A DNA stretch of 64,000 nt, taken from the NCBI RefSeq assembly GCF_003048615.2, contig NZ_CP049263.1, forward strand, positions 558,001 through 622,000, given 5' to 3'. Positions 44,834 through 54,645 of this stretch are shown here, in pieces; the first letter of the stretch is position 1; every line of letters starts with the position of its first letter. This DNA is from Campylobacter concisus. GTDB taxonomy: Bacteria; Campylobacterota; Campylobacteria; Campylobacterales; Campylobacteraceae. Position numbers and translations under genes: made by a program. The notes under the pieces are model-generated. The model had not been told where the DNA came from. It did not search any database and saw only the letters and a program-made list of their open reading frames with translations.

Positions 44834-47083
44834 TTATTTTTTCTCAAAAACCATCTCTTCAAGTTCGCCATTATCGTTTGTCTTAAATTTAGCATTGCAC
44901 CAATTGCCATTTTTTAACTTGCCGTTACATGCAAAATAATTAAAACCTTTCGCACTGGTTCTAGGTAGTAGCTTACCACTCTTGCATTTTGGACATATAG
45001 GTGCATCACTTGGTATTTCTTGTTTTGGTTTGGTTTCAAGCTGTGGCTTGCCATCGTTATCGTAATAAAATGCTTTACAACCTTCACGCCATTGACTGCA
45101 ACCCCACCAAAATACGCCTTTTTTATTTTGGCTTTCATGTCTTATTAAATATCCATTATTGCAAATAGGGCAAATTTGAGCATTATCTGGTTTTGTTTCA
45201 AAATTTCCCATATCGCTATCTTTTACCTTTGCTATCTCTTCCTTTATTTGTTGATTTATTTCTGTTAAAAAGTCATCCAAGCTTAAGTCGCGGCTTTCGA
45301 TCATTTTTTGTTTTTCAAACCATAAAGCAGTCATATCAACGCAGGTTAAAATTTCAGGTGCAACTGAAATTAAGTCTTTACCTTTTTGTGTTGCATGTAT
45401 TATTTGCTTTTTGTCATTGCTAACACTGATAAATTCATTATCTATCAAGCTTTTTATATGATTTGATCTAGTAGCTGGGGTTCCGATACCTCCATTTTCT
45501 CCTTTTTTGCCTTGATCTTTTTCAAGGAGTAATTTCTTAATGTTCGGATCTTTAGCATATTTGGCTACGCCAGTTAAGTCGGTGAGAAGTGTTGCCATGG
45601 TGTAAAATGGCTTTGGTTTAGTTTTTTTTGGCTCAAGTTTAATCTTTAAACACTCAGCCATAGAGCCTTCTATTAAATTATCCAACTTTGAAGTGTTTTC
45701 TATTTCATCATCATCATTACCATCTTTTTCATCTTTTTGCGGTTTAAGATAGAAAGTAAAACCTAGATCAGTTGTGGTATTTTGTGAGGCTGTAAATTTA
45801 TATTCGTTAAGTTCCAAAACTATATTTGTTGACTCATATTCTCTTGCTTTAAAAAATTGCAATGCAAATCTTTTTGCTATAAGTGTAAAAATATTTAATT
45901 CATCCTTACTTAGTTCATTTAAACACGCTTTTGCTCCAGTTGGGACAATGCCATGGTGAGCCGAAATATTTGCTGAGTTAAATGCTGCACCTTTTATAGT
46001 AAGGTCAGCATTGTCCAAAATCCCTTTTAACTCAATATCGTCAGAATTTTTAAAAATTTCTTTTAGACTTTGTATAATAGCTGGCGACTCATCATACATT
46101 GTATCAGGTAGGTATTCGCAATCACTTCTGTTATAAGTTATTAAGTGAAATTTCTCTCTTAAGTTTTGAGTAATAGCAAGAACTTTATCAGGTTTTAAGC
46201 CAAATTCTTTTGCGCATTGAGCTTGAAGTTTTAATAAATTGTAAGGAAGTGGTGGTAGCTCTTTCTTTTTTTCGGTTTTCTTGATTGTAATTCTTGCGGA
46301 TTTGTTTTCGCACTCTTTTAATATGTTTTGAGCTAAATCCTTATCTGTAATTTTATCATCAGTTTTTAGATTTGCACGAAAATCTATGCCATCAAAGCTT
46401 TTAAATTCACCACTAATTGCAAAGTATTCCAGACTTTTAAAATTTTCATTTTCTTTATCTCTATTTACCACTAAGGAGAGAATAGGGGTTTGGACACGTC
46501 CTAAATTTAAAACACCATTTTGATACCCTTTATTTCTAGCCACAACGGTAAATGCTCTAGTTAAATTTAGTCCGACTATCCAATCAGCCAAGCTTCTTGC
46601 AAAACCACGTTGAGAAAGCCCATAAAAGTCATCATTTGACTTTATATTATTTAACTCTTTCTTGATGCCAGCTTCACTAAGGTCATTTATTAACATTCTT
46701 TTTACTGGTAACTTATTATTTGCATAAGCTAAAATTTCATCAACTAAAATTTGTCCCTCATCGTCCGCATCACCACAATGAATAACTTCTGTTGTATCTT
46801 TTTCTTTTAATAAGTTTAAAATTATTTTAAGTTGATCTTTGCTCTTGTCAATAGGCTTATATTTAAATTTCTCTATTTCAAAGGGTAGATCTTCTAAATT
46901 CCATTTTTTATATTTTTCTGCATAATCGTCAGGCTTAAAAAGCTCCAAAATGTGTCCAAAAGCCCAAGTTATGGTATCGTTACCTTTTCTAATGAAGCCA
47001 TTACCTTTACTTTCATTGCCAATAAGCCCTTTAGCTATTGCACGTGCAAGTTCAGGTTTTTCTGCTATAAATAATCTACCCAT
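44834..47083 (-). CDS. topB: DNA topoisomerase III (type IA)
   Basis: 749 residues. The Toprim start RLFIAEKPELARAIA and CGDADDEGQILVDE, QRGFARSLADWIVGLNLTRA, NLGRVQTPILSLV and the active-site Tyr in LITYNRSDCEYL (about 318) identify a type IA enzyme. GIGTPATRSNHI follows. Two C-terminal zinc ribbons (CPICNNGYL...C...C and CPKCKSGKL...C...C) bind single-stranded DNA. Element-borne TopB proteins decatenate and relax DNA during replication and transfer. It lies upstream of the orphan and virB1 genes. Confidence 0.95.
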   Translation of the reverse strand: MGRLFIAEKPELARAIAKGLIGNESKGNGFIRKGNDTITWAFGHILELFKPDDYAEKYKKWNLEDLPFEIEKFKYKPIDKSKDQLKIILNLLKEKDTTEVIHCGDADDEGQILVDEILAYANNKLPVKRMLINDLSEAGIKKELNNIKSNDDFYGLSQRGFARSLADWIVGLNLTRAFTVVARNKGYQNGVLNLGRVQTPILSLVVNRDKENENFKSLEYFAISGEFKSFDGIDFRANLKTDDKITDKDLAQNILKECENKSARITIKKTEKKKELPPLPYNLLKLQAQCAKEFGLKPDKVLAITQNLREKFHLITYNRSDCEYLPDTMYDESPAIIQSLKEIFKNSDDIELKGILDNADLTIKGAAFNSANISAHHGIVPTGAKACLNELSKDELNIFTLIAKRFALQFFKAREYESTNIVLELNEYKFTASQNTTTDLGFTFYLKPQKDEKDGNDDDEIENTSKLDNLIEGSMAECLKIKLEPKKTKPKPFYTMATLLTDLTGVAKYAKDPNIKKLLLEKDQGKKGENGGIGTPATRSNHIKSLIDNEFISVSNDKKQIIHATQKGKDLISVAPEILTCVDMTALWFEKQKMIESRDLSLDDFLTEINQQIKEEIAKVKDSDMGNFETKPDNAQICPICNNGYLIRHESQNKKGVFWWGCSQWREGCKAFYYDNDGKPQLETKPKQEIPSDAPICPKCKSGKLLPRTSAKGFNYFACNGKLKNGNWCNAKFKTNDNGELEEMVFEKK

Positions 47084-47226
47084 TTTGTATCCTTCATTAA
47101 TTTTTTAAATTGTTTTAAATTGTTTTTTATATTTTTATACATTTTAAAATTATTTTTTATTATAATTTTTGAAGGGCTAAAAGTAGTAGTTTTAGCCCTA
47201 AATACAGCAAAAAAGTTGAAGTGAGA

Positions 47227-47973
47227 CTATCTATCAAAACCTTGACTTTTTTGCTCTTGCTTTAATTCGCCATTTAAAATTTCAGCACCTTTGCTTACCG
47301 ATTTTGTGACTGCTTTCATGGTTTCTGGCAATACGACTATGCCTTGTTGCTTAACAAAGTCATAATTCATTGTTACGGCTGATCTGTCTGGAATTTTATT
47401 AACGATTTCCATAAGTTTTGGATTTTTAGCCAATGTCTCATTTTTTTCAGCGACCAGACCCAAGTTAAAGCCTTTGGAAATATTGCTTAAAAATTCTTTC
47501 TCGAGGGCACTATCATTTGTAACGTCAAAAGAGTAACCTTTTACGCCATTTCTATTTTTTGTAGCAAAAATTCTCTCTTGCTGTTGAACTATTTCGCCAG
47601 CTTCGTTTTTAATCTCTGGGCGAATTGTGATTGCCATTTTATGAAGACTATAAGCTTGACCAGTCTTATCGTTTATGCCATTGTGTATCCAAGTAGATGC
47701 CGTATAGAAAGTGTGCTTTTCGTTTTGTAAGCCGCACTCTATTTTTACTGGGTGATTGCGACAATCAACACCATTGAGAAAATTTCTAGCATTTTCTATA
47801 GCATAAAATGCTTTTACTGCACCAAGTTCTATTTCTTTTCCATCTTTTTCGTATGGACGCTCCATGCCAAAGCCAATTAATGTTTTGTTTTGTTCTGGTA
47901 ATTCAGTTTTGCTTATGAAAATTGTTGCAAGGTTCTTTTCGTTGCCGTTTTCTGTTCTGTCAAAATCTGCCAT
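47227..47973 (-). CDS. Conserved ICE/plasmid protein, unknown
   Basis: 248 residues, soluble, no motif that I recognise. It has a beta-rich first half (LGAVKAFYAIENARNFLNGV, STWIHNGINDKTGQAYSLHK) and a helical second half, ending in a basic KSQGFDR. AAAGGATAAAACA precedes the ATG. A 143-base AT-rich gap separates it from topB. It is probably a cytoplasmic DNA-processing accessory, by location only. Confidence 0.6.
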   Translation of the reverse strand: MADFDRTENGNEKNLATIFISKTELPEQNKTLIGFGMERPYEKDGKEIELGAVKAFYAIENARNFLNGVDCRNHPVKIECGLQNEKHTFYTASTWIHNGINDKTGQAYSLHKMAITIRPEIKNEAGEIVQQQERIFATKNRNGVKGYSFDVTNDSALEKEFLSNISKGFNLGLVAEKNETLAKNPKLMEIVNKIPDRSAVTMNYDFVKQQGIVVLPETMKAVTKSVSKGAEILNGELKQEQKSQGFDR

Positions 47974-48007
47974 TGTTTTATCCTTTTAATTTAAAATTTT
48001 TATAACG

Positions 48008-48979
48008 CTATTTGATTAAGAAAATAGCGTAACCGATAATTCCACCAAGTGCCAAGCACATCATAAAAAGTAATCCTGTTAGTGCGTATCCTCCTTTTTT
48101 TAAATTTTTTAGTATTTTTGTTTCATTTTCTCTAATTTCTTTATACTCAGCTAGATTTACCTCAAAAACTTTTAACTGATTGTTTAAATTAGCGATCATA
48201 TTCTCACTAAATCTTTTATATTCATCTCCAGTATCATTTAGCCTTATGTTTATCTTGTCCTTAAAAACCTCAATTTTATTTAGCTCTTCTTCAAAGAATT
48301 TGTTTTGATTTGCAGCAAAATTATTAAACTGCATAGTCATCTCGTTAAAAGCATTTTCTTGATCTTGCATGGTTACCTTGACTTTAGTGATGTCTGCGAT
48401 GCTTTCAAATTCTTTATAGTCTTGAGCTATTTTCCTAATAGCAAGTGTATTATTCATAAGAGCCATAAATTCTTTACTAGGAGGATTTAGCATAAATTCA
48501 TTTAGGTATTCAAAGAGTTGTTTAAGCTTTGCACTCTCATCCATAAGCGATTGAACCATTTTAACGTATCTACTGTAATCTGCATTATTTTCTGTTGCAA
48601 ATCTTTCAAAGGCTTGTTGAACCAAATTTAGCTCACTATTAAACATGTTGAAACTCATGTCAACTCTTTTTTGGTAGTTGGAATAATCCAAGACAGAGAC
48701 AACGCCTTTTTCGCTTATTTTCAATCCAGCTTTTTCAAATTTAGAATTTAGCTCTGCCACTTCATTCTTTAAAATATCAGCTGTTGTATTACGCTCATAA
48801 ACTAGTCTTTCAAGTCTTTCTTGCAATTCTTTTTTGCCTTGCTCTACATCATCTAGCTCGTTTTTGGCATTTTCTGCCTCTTTTTGAAGCCTAGCTATGA
48901 TTTCATCTTTGCTTTCGAGTTTTCTTATTGGTGCAACTTCAGATGAGCCAGTGCTATCAAATAGATTTTCATTTTCCAT
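48008..48979 (-). CDS. Coiled-coil protein with C-terminal membrane anchor
   Basis: 323 residues from ATG 48979, which overlaps the trbM stop as TGATG. An ATG at 48994 would add five residues. Long coiled coils span about 20-65 and 150-290. One TM helix lies at the extreme C-terminus (GLLFMMCLALGGIIGYAIFL). The topology is a large cytoplasmic rod anchored by its tail. Function unknown. Co-transcription with T4SS genes suggests a transfer-related scaffold. Confidence 0.7.
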   Translation of the reverse strand: MENENLFDSTGSSEVAPIRKLESKDEIIARLQKEAENAKNELDDVEQGKKELQERLERLVYERNTTADILKNEVAELNSKFEKAGLKISEKGVVSVLDYSNYQKRVDMSFNMFNSELNLVQQAFERFATENNADYSRYVKMVQSLMDESAKLKQLFEYLNEFMLNPPSKEFMALMNNTLAIRKIAQDYKEFESIADITKVKVTMQDQENAFNEMTMQFNNFAANQNKFFEEELNKIEVFKDKINIRLNDTGDEYKRFSENMIANLNNQLKVFEVNLAEYKEIRENETKILKNLKKGGYALTGLLFMMCLALGGIIGYAIFLIK

Positions 48980-49683
48980 CAGTCTACCCAGCATGTTTTA
49001 CTAAAATACTTCTTCTCAAAGAATAGGTATTGAGATATATGTTGACGACAACTCTGTCGCCAATGGTAACTTTTATTTATGTCGCCACATTTCGAAAATT
49101 CTGGATTTGGTTGAATTTCTTTTTTATCGCTACTTAAAGCGTTGTATTGAGCTTGACTTATAGTTTGTAGCTCATATCCTCTTTTCCATATACTCTCGTC
49201 ATAAAACTTGGTGTCGCAAGTATATTTCAAGTCCTTAATATTTGTATAATTATGACGAGCAAGTCTTTTACAATATTCAGGCATGTTTGGGCTTATTCTA
49301 ATTTGAGTTTGATATAGTCCTTTCTCACTATCCCAGACACGACGTTTGTCCAAATTCTTGTTAAGATCGCTAGCATCACATCCCCCACCTATCTCTGATA
49401 TAGTATCAATCAAACTTGCGTAATCTTGGTCTGTTTTTATAGCAGTATCGGTTGGACAAAGCTTTAAGAAATTTTTCCTCTTTTTTGCCGTTTCATGTGC
49501 CTTTTTTGCTCTTATTGAAAAGTATTTACTTAAACTTGCCGAACACTCACTTGGTCTTTCGCTACTTGATAGGCACAAAATAGCTTCGCATGCTAGTTTT
49601 GTATCCCCAGTAAGCTCGTCAGCCCCATATACGGCACTATTAAAAATCAAACAAGTTAGTAAAGCTTTTGATATAATCTTCAT
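48979..49683 (-). CDS. trbM: TrbM/KikA-like periplasmic transfer protein
   Basis: 234 residues with a signal peptide (IISKALLTCLIFNSAVYG). The mature N-terminus ELTGDTKLACEAILCLSSSERPSECSASLSKYF is characteristic of the TrbM/KikA/MpfK family of conjugation proteins. Further cysteines (LCPTD, GGCD, YCKR, CDTKF, KCGD) suggest disulfides. It overlaps the lipoprotein gene upstream by 44 bases. The family contributes to mating-pair formation; its exact role is unclear. Confidence 0.85.
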   Translation of the reverse strand: MKIISKALLTCLIFNSAVYGADELTGDTKLACEAILCLSSSERPSECSASLSKYFSIRAKKAHETAKKRKNFLKLCPTDTAIKTDQDYASLIDTISEIGGGCDASDLNKNLDKRRVWDSEKGLYQTQIRISPNMPEYCKRLARHNYTNIKDLKYTCDTKFYDESIWKRGYELQTISQAQYNALSSDKKEIQPNPEFSKCGDINKSYHWRQSCRQHISQYLFFEKKYFSKTCWVD

Positions 49684-50110
49684 CGTTTTTTCCTTTCATT
49701 CCAAAAAATAAGATATTTACGCGTTTTTTAGATTGTCCAATACTATCTACTGGATGAATAGCAATATTCTTACAACCATTGCTTGCCAAGTAATCTTTGT
49801 AGTCTTGGGCTATCTTTTTATTTCCAATAACTATGATCTTATCAGCATTGTGTGCTACATAGAATGTTTTAACAATCATATTATTTGGTATATACTCATC
49901 GCCACTTTTTTCAAACATTAAGTTATATGTCCAGTTGTTTTGTTTTAAGAATGGGTCTAACGGAATATTGTGCCTTTCTTGCCTAATTAGTTCTTGGTTG
50001 ATAGTGATTTGGCTACTACTATCAAGTTCTATTGGCTTTGGTATGCTTGAACATCCAAAAAATAAAAAGGATATAGCCGCTATACTTGCTAAACTCGTAA
50101 ATTTAATCAT
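49640..50110 (-). CDS. Cag12-like T4SS lipoprotein
   Basis: 156 residues. The lipoprotein signal is SLASIAAISFLFFGC with the lipid Cys at about 20. Next come SSIPKPIELDSSSQITINQEL, a central strand region with FYVAHNADKIIVIGNKKIAQ, and a C-terminal NILFFGMKG. The pattern fits the Cag12 family linked to T4SS outer-membrane cores in Campylobacter and Helicobacter. The assignment is from memory. It lies upstream of trbM. Confidence 0.65.
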   Translation of the reverse strand: MIKFTSLASIAAISFLFFGCSSIPKPIELDSSSQITINQELIRQERHNIPLDPFLKQNNWTYNLMFEKSGDEYIPNNMIVKTFYVAHNADKIIVIGNKKIAQDYKDYLASNGCKNIAIHPVDSIGQSKKRVNILFFGMKGKNDEDYIKSFTNLFDF

Positions 50111-50126
50111 TTTGTCTCCTTAGAAA

Positions 50127-50348
50127 TTACTTTTGTTCTATGTCTTCTAGCCATTGTTTGATGCTATCAATGTTGTATAAAATACGGTTGCCAATTTTTA
50201 AAAATGGCAAAGGTAAATGTTTTTGTCTATTCTCATCCGTATAGTTCTTTTGCATTCGTAACTTATTTTGAAGTCCTCTACTAATGCCAAACATCTCTTC
50301 CAGTTGTGCTGGTGTTATATATTTTTCATAAAAGCTTGTATCTTTCAT
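50127..50348 (-). CDS. AlpA-like HTH protein (copy 2)
   Basis: 73 residues. ITPAQLEEMFGIS...NKLR...LPLPFLKIGNRILYNIDSIKQWL aligns along its length with the AlpA-like protein at 25814-26050 (about 40 percent identity by eye). It lies three bases downstream of virD4. It probably regulates the transfer operon or the element's state. Duplication of this regulator at both ends of the ICE is notable. Confidence 0.78.
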   Translation of the reverse strand: MKDTSFYEKYITPAQLEEMFGISRGLQNKLRMQKNYTDENRQKHLPLPFLKIGNRILYNIDSIKQWLEDIEQK

Positions 50349-50351
50349 TAT

Positions 50352-52505
50352 CTACTCACTATAGTCTTGTCTTTCATCGTCTAATTCATCAAAATTTGGG
50401 CAACTAGCATTTTGAGCCATTAATTCTTCTATGCTATCGCTATCGTTGATTGTTTCTTCTGCTACCGGATCAGTATCGATATTTTCTACACTTTTATTTG
50501 CATTACTCGATTGTTCGACTATTTGTTGCTCGTAAAGCTTTTGAGTCTCTTCTTTTATTGCTTCATCTTTATCCCTTTGAAGTCTAAGTTTTTTTTCATA
50601 TTCTTCTTGAGTCTCATCTATTTCATGAACTATTTCAGGTAAATTTTTATATCTAGAACTTTCATCATTATAAAGCTCTTTAAAGTATGCTTTTATATTT
50701 GCTATGTTTTGAATAGGGACTTCTATGTTTGTCTCACCATTTTGAATAGCTTTCTCTAATTGATTGCGATTTGGTATCTTTCCATTTTCTTTCACTTTTA
50801 TCTTATATTTATCTCCATCGATCGCTCTAAGGCTTGGACTTACTTCTTTGAATTTGTTCATAAAGTAGCGATCTGAGTAGTAAAATGCCTTTTTTGCCAT
50901 AATAGGCTTGCCATTATCAATCGTAATTAGCTCGTTTTCAAAAGGCATTTCTCGTAATTCTTGCGCAAGCATTAAGGCTCTACTTGTGTCACTTTCACTT
51001 CCTCCACCGCCTTGTCCCAGATTTCTACTCCTATTTTTAATGGTTTTTGTTCCTAAAATTTCGCTAATCTTTTTAGCATCCTCTTGTTCTCTTGGTGTAT
51101 AAAAAATTTGACAAGCATGGTTTGTAAGCAGTGTTTTAGCGCCTTCTCTACCATATCCATCAGGTTGATTTGCTTCAAGTTGTGAGTTTGATTGATAGAT
51201 CATTAGGCTTCTTAGCCAATATCCAGCTATAAAGCTAATTGACTTTAAATATATTCCTAAAAAGCCTGGTGCAGTAAATTCATCCATTACTAAAAGCACT
51301 TTATATTTTAAATCGGGATTAGCTTGCGGTAACTCTTTTGTATTTACCAAGATTAATTGCTGCCAAAATATGTTTAAAATTAGCTTCGCATTTGCCAATT
51401 GATCCGGAGTAATACCTACATAAATAGTCATTTTTTCTTTACGAAGATCTCTAAAATCAAAATCATTTGCTGAAGTAGCAAGCCTCATATTGTCATTTCT
51501 AAAAATCATCAAAGGAGCATTGAAGCTTGACATAACGCCACTTTTTGTGTTATCGCTATCAATCTTGAAATAGCTTTGGCAACGCATTTGAGCTTTTTTA
51601 CCAATTAGTCCAAGCTCAGATAAAACATTATATGTATCATCAAATGCCTTGAATATAATTTTTCTATTGCCGTCTATATCAACTTCACCTTTAAAACCTT
51701 CGCTCATTTGCAAAATACCATATAGTGTAAAATCTATCTCCATATTTAGTGCTTTTAGGAGCGAAATGCCACCTTTTGAATTTAAAAGATCATGAACGAT
51801 ATAACAAATTCCTATAAATAAGTTTTGAGCTAGTTGGTTAAAAAACTGCGTAGTGCTATCGCCTGTCATGGGATATAAAATATTTGCAAAATCAGTTAGC
51901 TGTCCATCTGCATTATCGCTTGCCATATCAATATAAGCTAGTGGATTATATCTATGAGTGCGTTTATTGAACGGATCAAATAAATATACTTTTTGCCCTA
52001 GTATTTTTTCTCTATATCCGCTAGTAAAGTCAAAGCACTCTTGTTTAATATCTTGAACAACTGCACTCTCTCTCCAGTCAAGTAAATTTGGAATAACAAT
52101 ACCAACGCCTTTTCCGCTACGTGTTGGAGCGCCAAGCGATACGAACTGCTGACCGCCAAATCTTAAGAGGCGGTTTTGAAATTTACCAATGATTATTCCA
52201 TCTCCATAAAGATCCATTTTCTTTACATCATTGGCATTTGCAAATCTTGCATCTCCGTGTAGGCTTTGTTTCTTTGGTAAAAATGGTAGTAAAAAAGCTA
52301 GAGTGAAACTTATTAAATTTGCAATAAAGTAAGCCAAATATGCTTTTGACCAGCCGTTTATCAGCATATCAAAAGTAAGCCCTAAATACCATATTTCTGG
52401 AAGCTTTTTAAAACTGTGATTTAGTCCAAAAAATAATACACTAGCCAAGAAATAGCCTATAATTAAGGCAATTGCAATTAAAAAACCAATCTGCATTTTT
52501 TTCAT
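50352..52505 (-). CDS. virD4: Type IV coupling protein VirD4
   Basis: A 717-residue hexameric ATPase that brings the relaxosome to the T4SS. Two N-terminal TM segments lie at about 5-27 and 52-76. The Walker A is GAPTRSGKGVG (125-135), then PNLLDWRESAVVQDIK, and Walker B VLLVMDEFTAPG (about 405). The C-terminal about 100 residues are acidic and disordered (DTDPVAEETINDSDS), a likely substrate-recruiting tail. It overlaps virB11 by 4 bases. Confidence 0.95.
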   Translation of the reverse strand: MKKMQIGFLIAIALIIGYFLASVLFFGLNHSFKKLPEIWYLGLTFDMLINGWSKAYLAYFIANLISFTLAFLLPFLPKKQSLHGDARFANANDVKKMDLYGDGIIIGKFQNRLLRFGGQQFVSLGAPTRSGKGVGIVIPNLLDWRESAVVQDIKQECFDFTSGYREKILGQKVYLFDPFNKRTHRYNPLAYIDMASDNADGQLTDFANILYPMTGDSTTQFFNQLAQNLFIGICYIVHDLLNSKGGISLLKALNMEIDFTLYGILQMSEGFKGEVDIDGNRKIIFKAFDDTYNVLSELGLIGKKAQMRCQSYFKIDSDNTKSGVMSSFNAPLMIFRNDNMRLATSANDFDFRDLRKEKMTIYVGITPDQLANAKLILNIFWQQLILVNTKELPQANPDLKYKVLLVMDEFTAPGFLGIYLKSISFIAGYWLRSLMIYQSNSQLEANQPDGYGREGAKTLLTNHACQIFYTPREQEDAKKISEILGTKTIKNRSRNLGQGGGGSESDTSRALMLAQELREMPFENELITIDNGKPIMAKKAFYYSDRYFMNKFKEVSPSLRAIDGDKYKIKVKENGKIPNRNQLEKAIQNGETNIEVPIQNIANIKAYFKELYNDESSRYKNLPEIVHEIDETQEEYEKKLRLQRDKDEAIKEETQKLYEQQIVEQSSNANKSVENIDTDPVAEETINDSDSIEELMAQNASCPNFDELDDERQDYSE

Positions 52506-53503
52506 TGCTTAGCGTTCCTTAAGCTAGACTCAACAAAAGCATTACCTTCATTATTTCTTATGAAATATTCGCCATTAGCCAAGTATTCTGTAACTTGACG
52601 TTTCTTGCCAAGACGCTTAAAAACTACGATGTAGTCAATTGTATTTGAAACAATATCAAGCAACATATCTTTACCTAGAACTTGGGCTTGAGTATTTTGC
52701 ATGCTCATCATTACAAGACGATCTATGGCTGACTTAACACTACCAGCATGACAACTTGTCATACTGCCATTATGACCACTTGAAATCACATTTAAAAAAT
52801 CATATGTTTCACCACCCCTAACTTCTGCTAGTAGAATTCTGCTGGGTTTCATTCTCAAGCAGCTCTTTAAGAGAGTTGTGGCATTTACTAGACTATCGCT
52901 TTTTGCCTCACTTGGATAAAAGAGTTGAACAAAATTTTTATGATCCCAAAATTTAATTTCCTCAACATCTTCTATAGTAATAATTCTTTCATCTAATGGT
53001 ATAAAATCGATAAGTGTTTTCATAAAAGTAGTTTTTCCGCTACCAGTTTCACCACAAATAATAATATTCTTGCCATTTTCGATAGCTATTTTTAGTTCAT
53101 TTGCCATTTTTGCATCTATTGAACCATTATTAATGTAGTCATCTATCGTATAACGAACCTTACTAGGTTTTCTAATGGTGATTGATATATGATTTTCTTT
53201 TGTAGCATTTGGTATAACTATTTGCACTCTCTCTCCAGTTGAGAGAATGCATGATAAAATAGGTTTTTGTCTTTCTATCTTATCGTTTTTATAAGCGGCA
53301 CATGCATTAGCAAAAGATTGGGCAGCATTAAAGTTTAATTCACTTTCGTGACTAGACCAATTACCGATTATATCTTCAGTCCAAATTAGATTTCCGCCGT
53401 TGTAAGCTATTTCATTTATACTTTCATCATCTAGATACTTGCCAAAATACTTTTTGACGTAGCCATCTAGCATAGCAGATTTGTCTAATCCCATTGTGCT
53501 CAT
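52502..53503 (-). CDS. virB11: T4SS hexameric ATPase VirB11
   Basis: 333 residues, cytoplasmic. P-loop ICGETGSGKTTF (about 149-160), Asp box ITIEDVEEIKFWDH, Walker B RILLAEVRGGETYDFL and His box SGHNGSMTSCHAGS are all intact. It powers substrate transfer and pilus biogenesis. Overlaps of 4 bases with both virB10 and virD4 give a tightly coupled unit. Confidence 0.96.
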   Translation of the reverse strand: MSTMGLDKSAMLDGYVKKYFGKYLDDESINEIAYNGGNLIWTEDIIGNWSSHESELNFNAAQSFANACAAYKNDKIERQKPILSCILSTGERVQIVIPNATKENHISITIRKPSKVRYTIDDYINNGSIDAKMANELKIAIENGKNIIICGETGSGKTTFMKTLIDFIPLDERIITIEDVEEIKFWDHKNFVQLFYPSEAKSDSLVNATTLLKSCLRMKPSRILLAEVRGGETYDFLNVISSGHNGSMTSCHAGSVKSAIDRLVMMSMQNTQAQVLGKDMLLDIVSNTIDYIVVFKRLGKKRQVTEYLANGEYFIRNNEGNAFVESSLRNAKQ

Positions 53504-54645
53504 TTTCTTCTACCTATTGTAAGCTTATACACCTTACTAAAGTCTATATCGCGATTGACGTAAACACCAACTATATCTCCTTGATTTCTATAAAGGACTG
53601 GTTTTATTTTTATAAATTCCTCAAGTGCAGTATTTGCCATTTGTTGTGTAGAGTCTCTTGTGTTTTCACTATAGTCATAGCTATTGTCACGTTTGCCATT
53701 TGCAGCATAATTAAAAACGTCATCTACCATTGAAAGCAATATGCTAGCACCAAATCTTTTTAGCCATTGATGATCAACGTATCCTTGTAGACCGCTACCG
53801 CCTAATTCATCACTAGCACCACTTTGAACTGGAATGTTAATATTGTTTGGTGTTCTGATCTCGCTCCAAATAACAAAAATTCTATTCATTCCATCATTCA
53901 TCTCTCCGCTTCTGAAGCTGCCAAAGATTTTGCTTCCCTTTTCAATTAAGAGAGTTACGCCATCTTTGCTATATACGTCTTCGCTAGTTGTGCAAGATAT
54001 TCCGCCTTTAATTTGAGACACAAGTCTAGTGTCGAGCGAACAACCAATATATGTGCCTTTTTGAAGCAAGAGACTAGGGTTAAATTTGTCTTTTACGGCA
54101 ATTTTTGGAGTGTATGTATTGCCTTCATAATCCTGGTCTTCTTCAAAACGTTTGGCTTGTTCTGCCCAAGATATGTTTTGGTCGGCAACATATATATCTT
54201 TTTTGCTTGAACTACTTGTTGCAATCGCCAAACTACTACCAGTTTTAAAAACTTTAGGCTTAAAAATAGTTTTTTGAACTACCGTAATATTTGATAAAGG
54301 GTCTGGCTTGCTCGCTACTTGCACAGGCGTTTGTTGTGGTGCTGAAGCAGCTTGAAACTCTTGAAAATTCTTTTGAGACACTTCTTGCTGAGGCAACTCA
54401 AAATTTTTATTCTTTACTTCAGTTCCTATTTGTTGAACTTGTGATTTTACAGCATCATTTGCCTCTCTATTTTTCCCTAAAAAACTAAGACCAACCATAA
54501 CAAAAACAACCAGACATAAAACCATGACCGCAATAACCATTAATTTTTTGCTTGGCTCATTTTCGACTTCTGGATGCTCATATTCAATTCTTTCAACTTG
54601 AGACTCTTGATTATTCATATTTTCATTACTTCTATTTTTGCTCAT
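53500..54645 (-). CDS. virB10: T4SS core protein VirB10
   Basis: 381 residues spanning both membranes. It has a cytoplasmic N-terminus, TM at about 34-55 (MVIAVMVLCLVVFVMVGLSF), a Gln/Pro-rich periplasmic linker, and a C-terminal TrbI-like beta-barrel domain (LLQKGTYIGCSLDTRLVSQI, SRLKFRSGEMNDG region, then QGYVDHQWLKRFGASIL with the outer-membrane antenna helices). It overlaps virB9 by 14 bases. Confidence 0.94.
   Translation of the reverse strand: MSKNRSNENMNNQESQVERIEYEHPEVENEPSKKLMVIAVMVLCLVVFVMVGLSFLGKNREANDAVKSQVQQIGTEVKNKNFELPQQEVSQKNFQEFQAASAPQQTPVQVASKPDPLSNITVVQKTIFKPKVFKTGSSLAIATSSSSKKDIYVADQNISWAEQAKRFEEDQDYEGNTYTPKIAVKDKFNPSLLLQKGTYIGCSLDTRLVSQIKGGISCTTSEDVYSKDGVTLLIEKGSKIFGSFRSGEMNDGMNRIFVIWSEIRTPNNINIPVQSGASDELGGSGLQGYVDHQWLKRFGASILLSMVDDVFNYAANGKRDNSYDYSENTRDSTQQMANTALEEFIKIKPVLYRNQGDIVGVYVNRDIDFSKVYKLTIGRRK

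Noticed and set aside
44824-44910. N-terminal extension of the protein at 44311-44823
   Set aside because: It would lie inside topB, and a GTG with AAGGAT directly after the topB stop is a better start.
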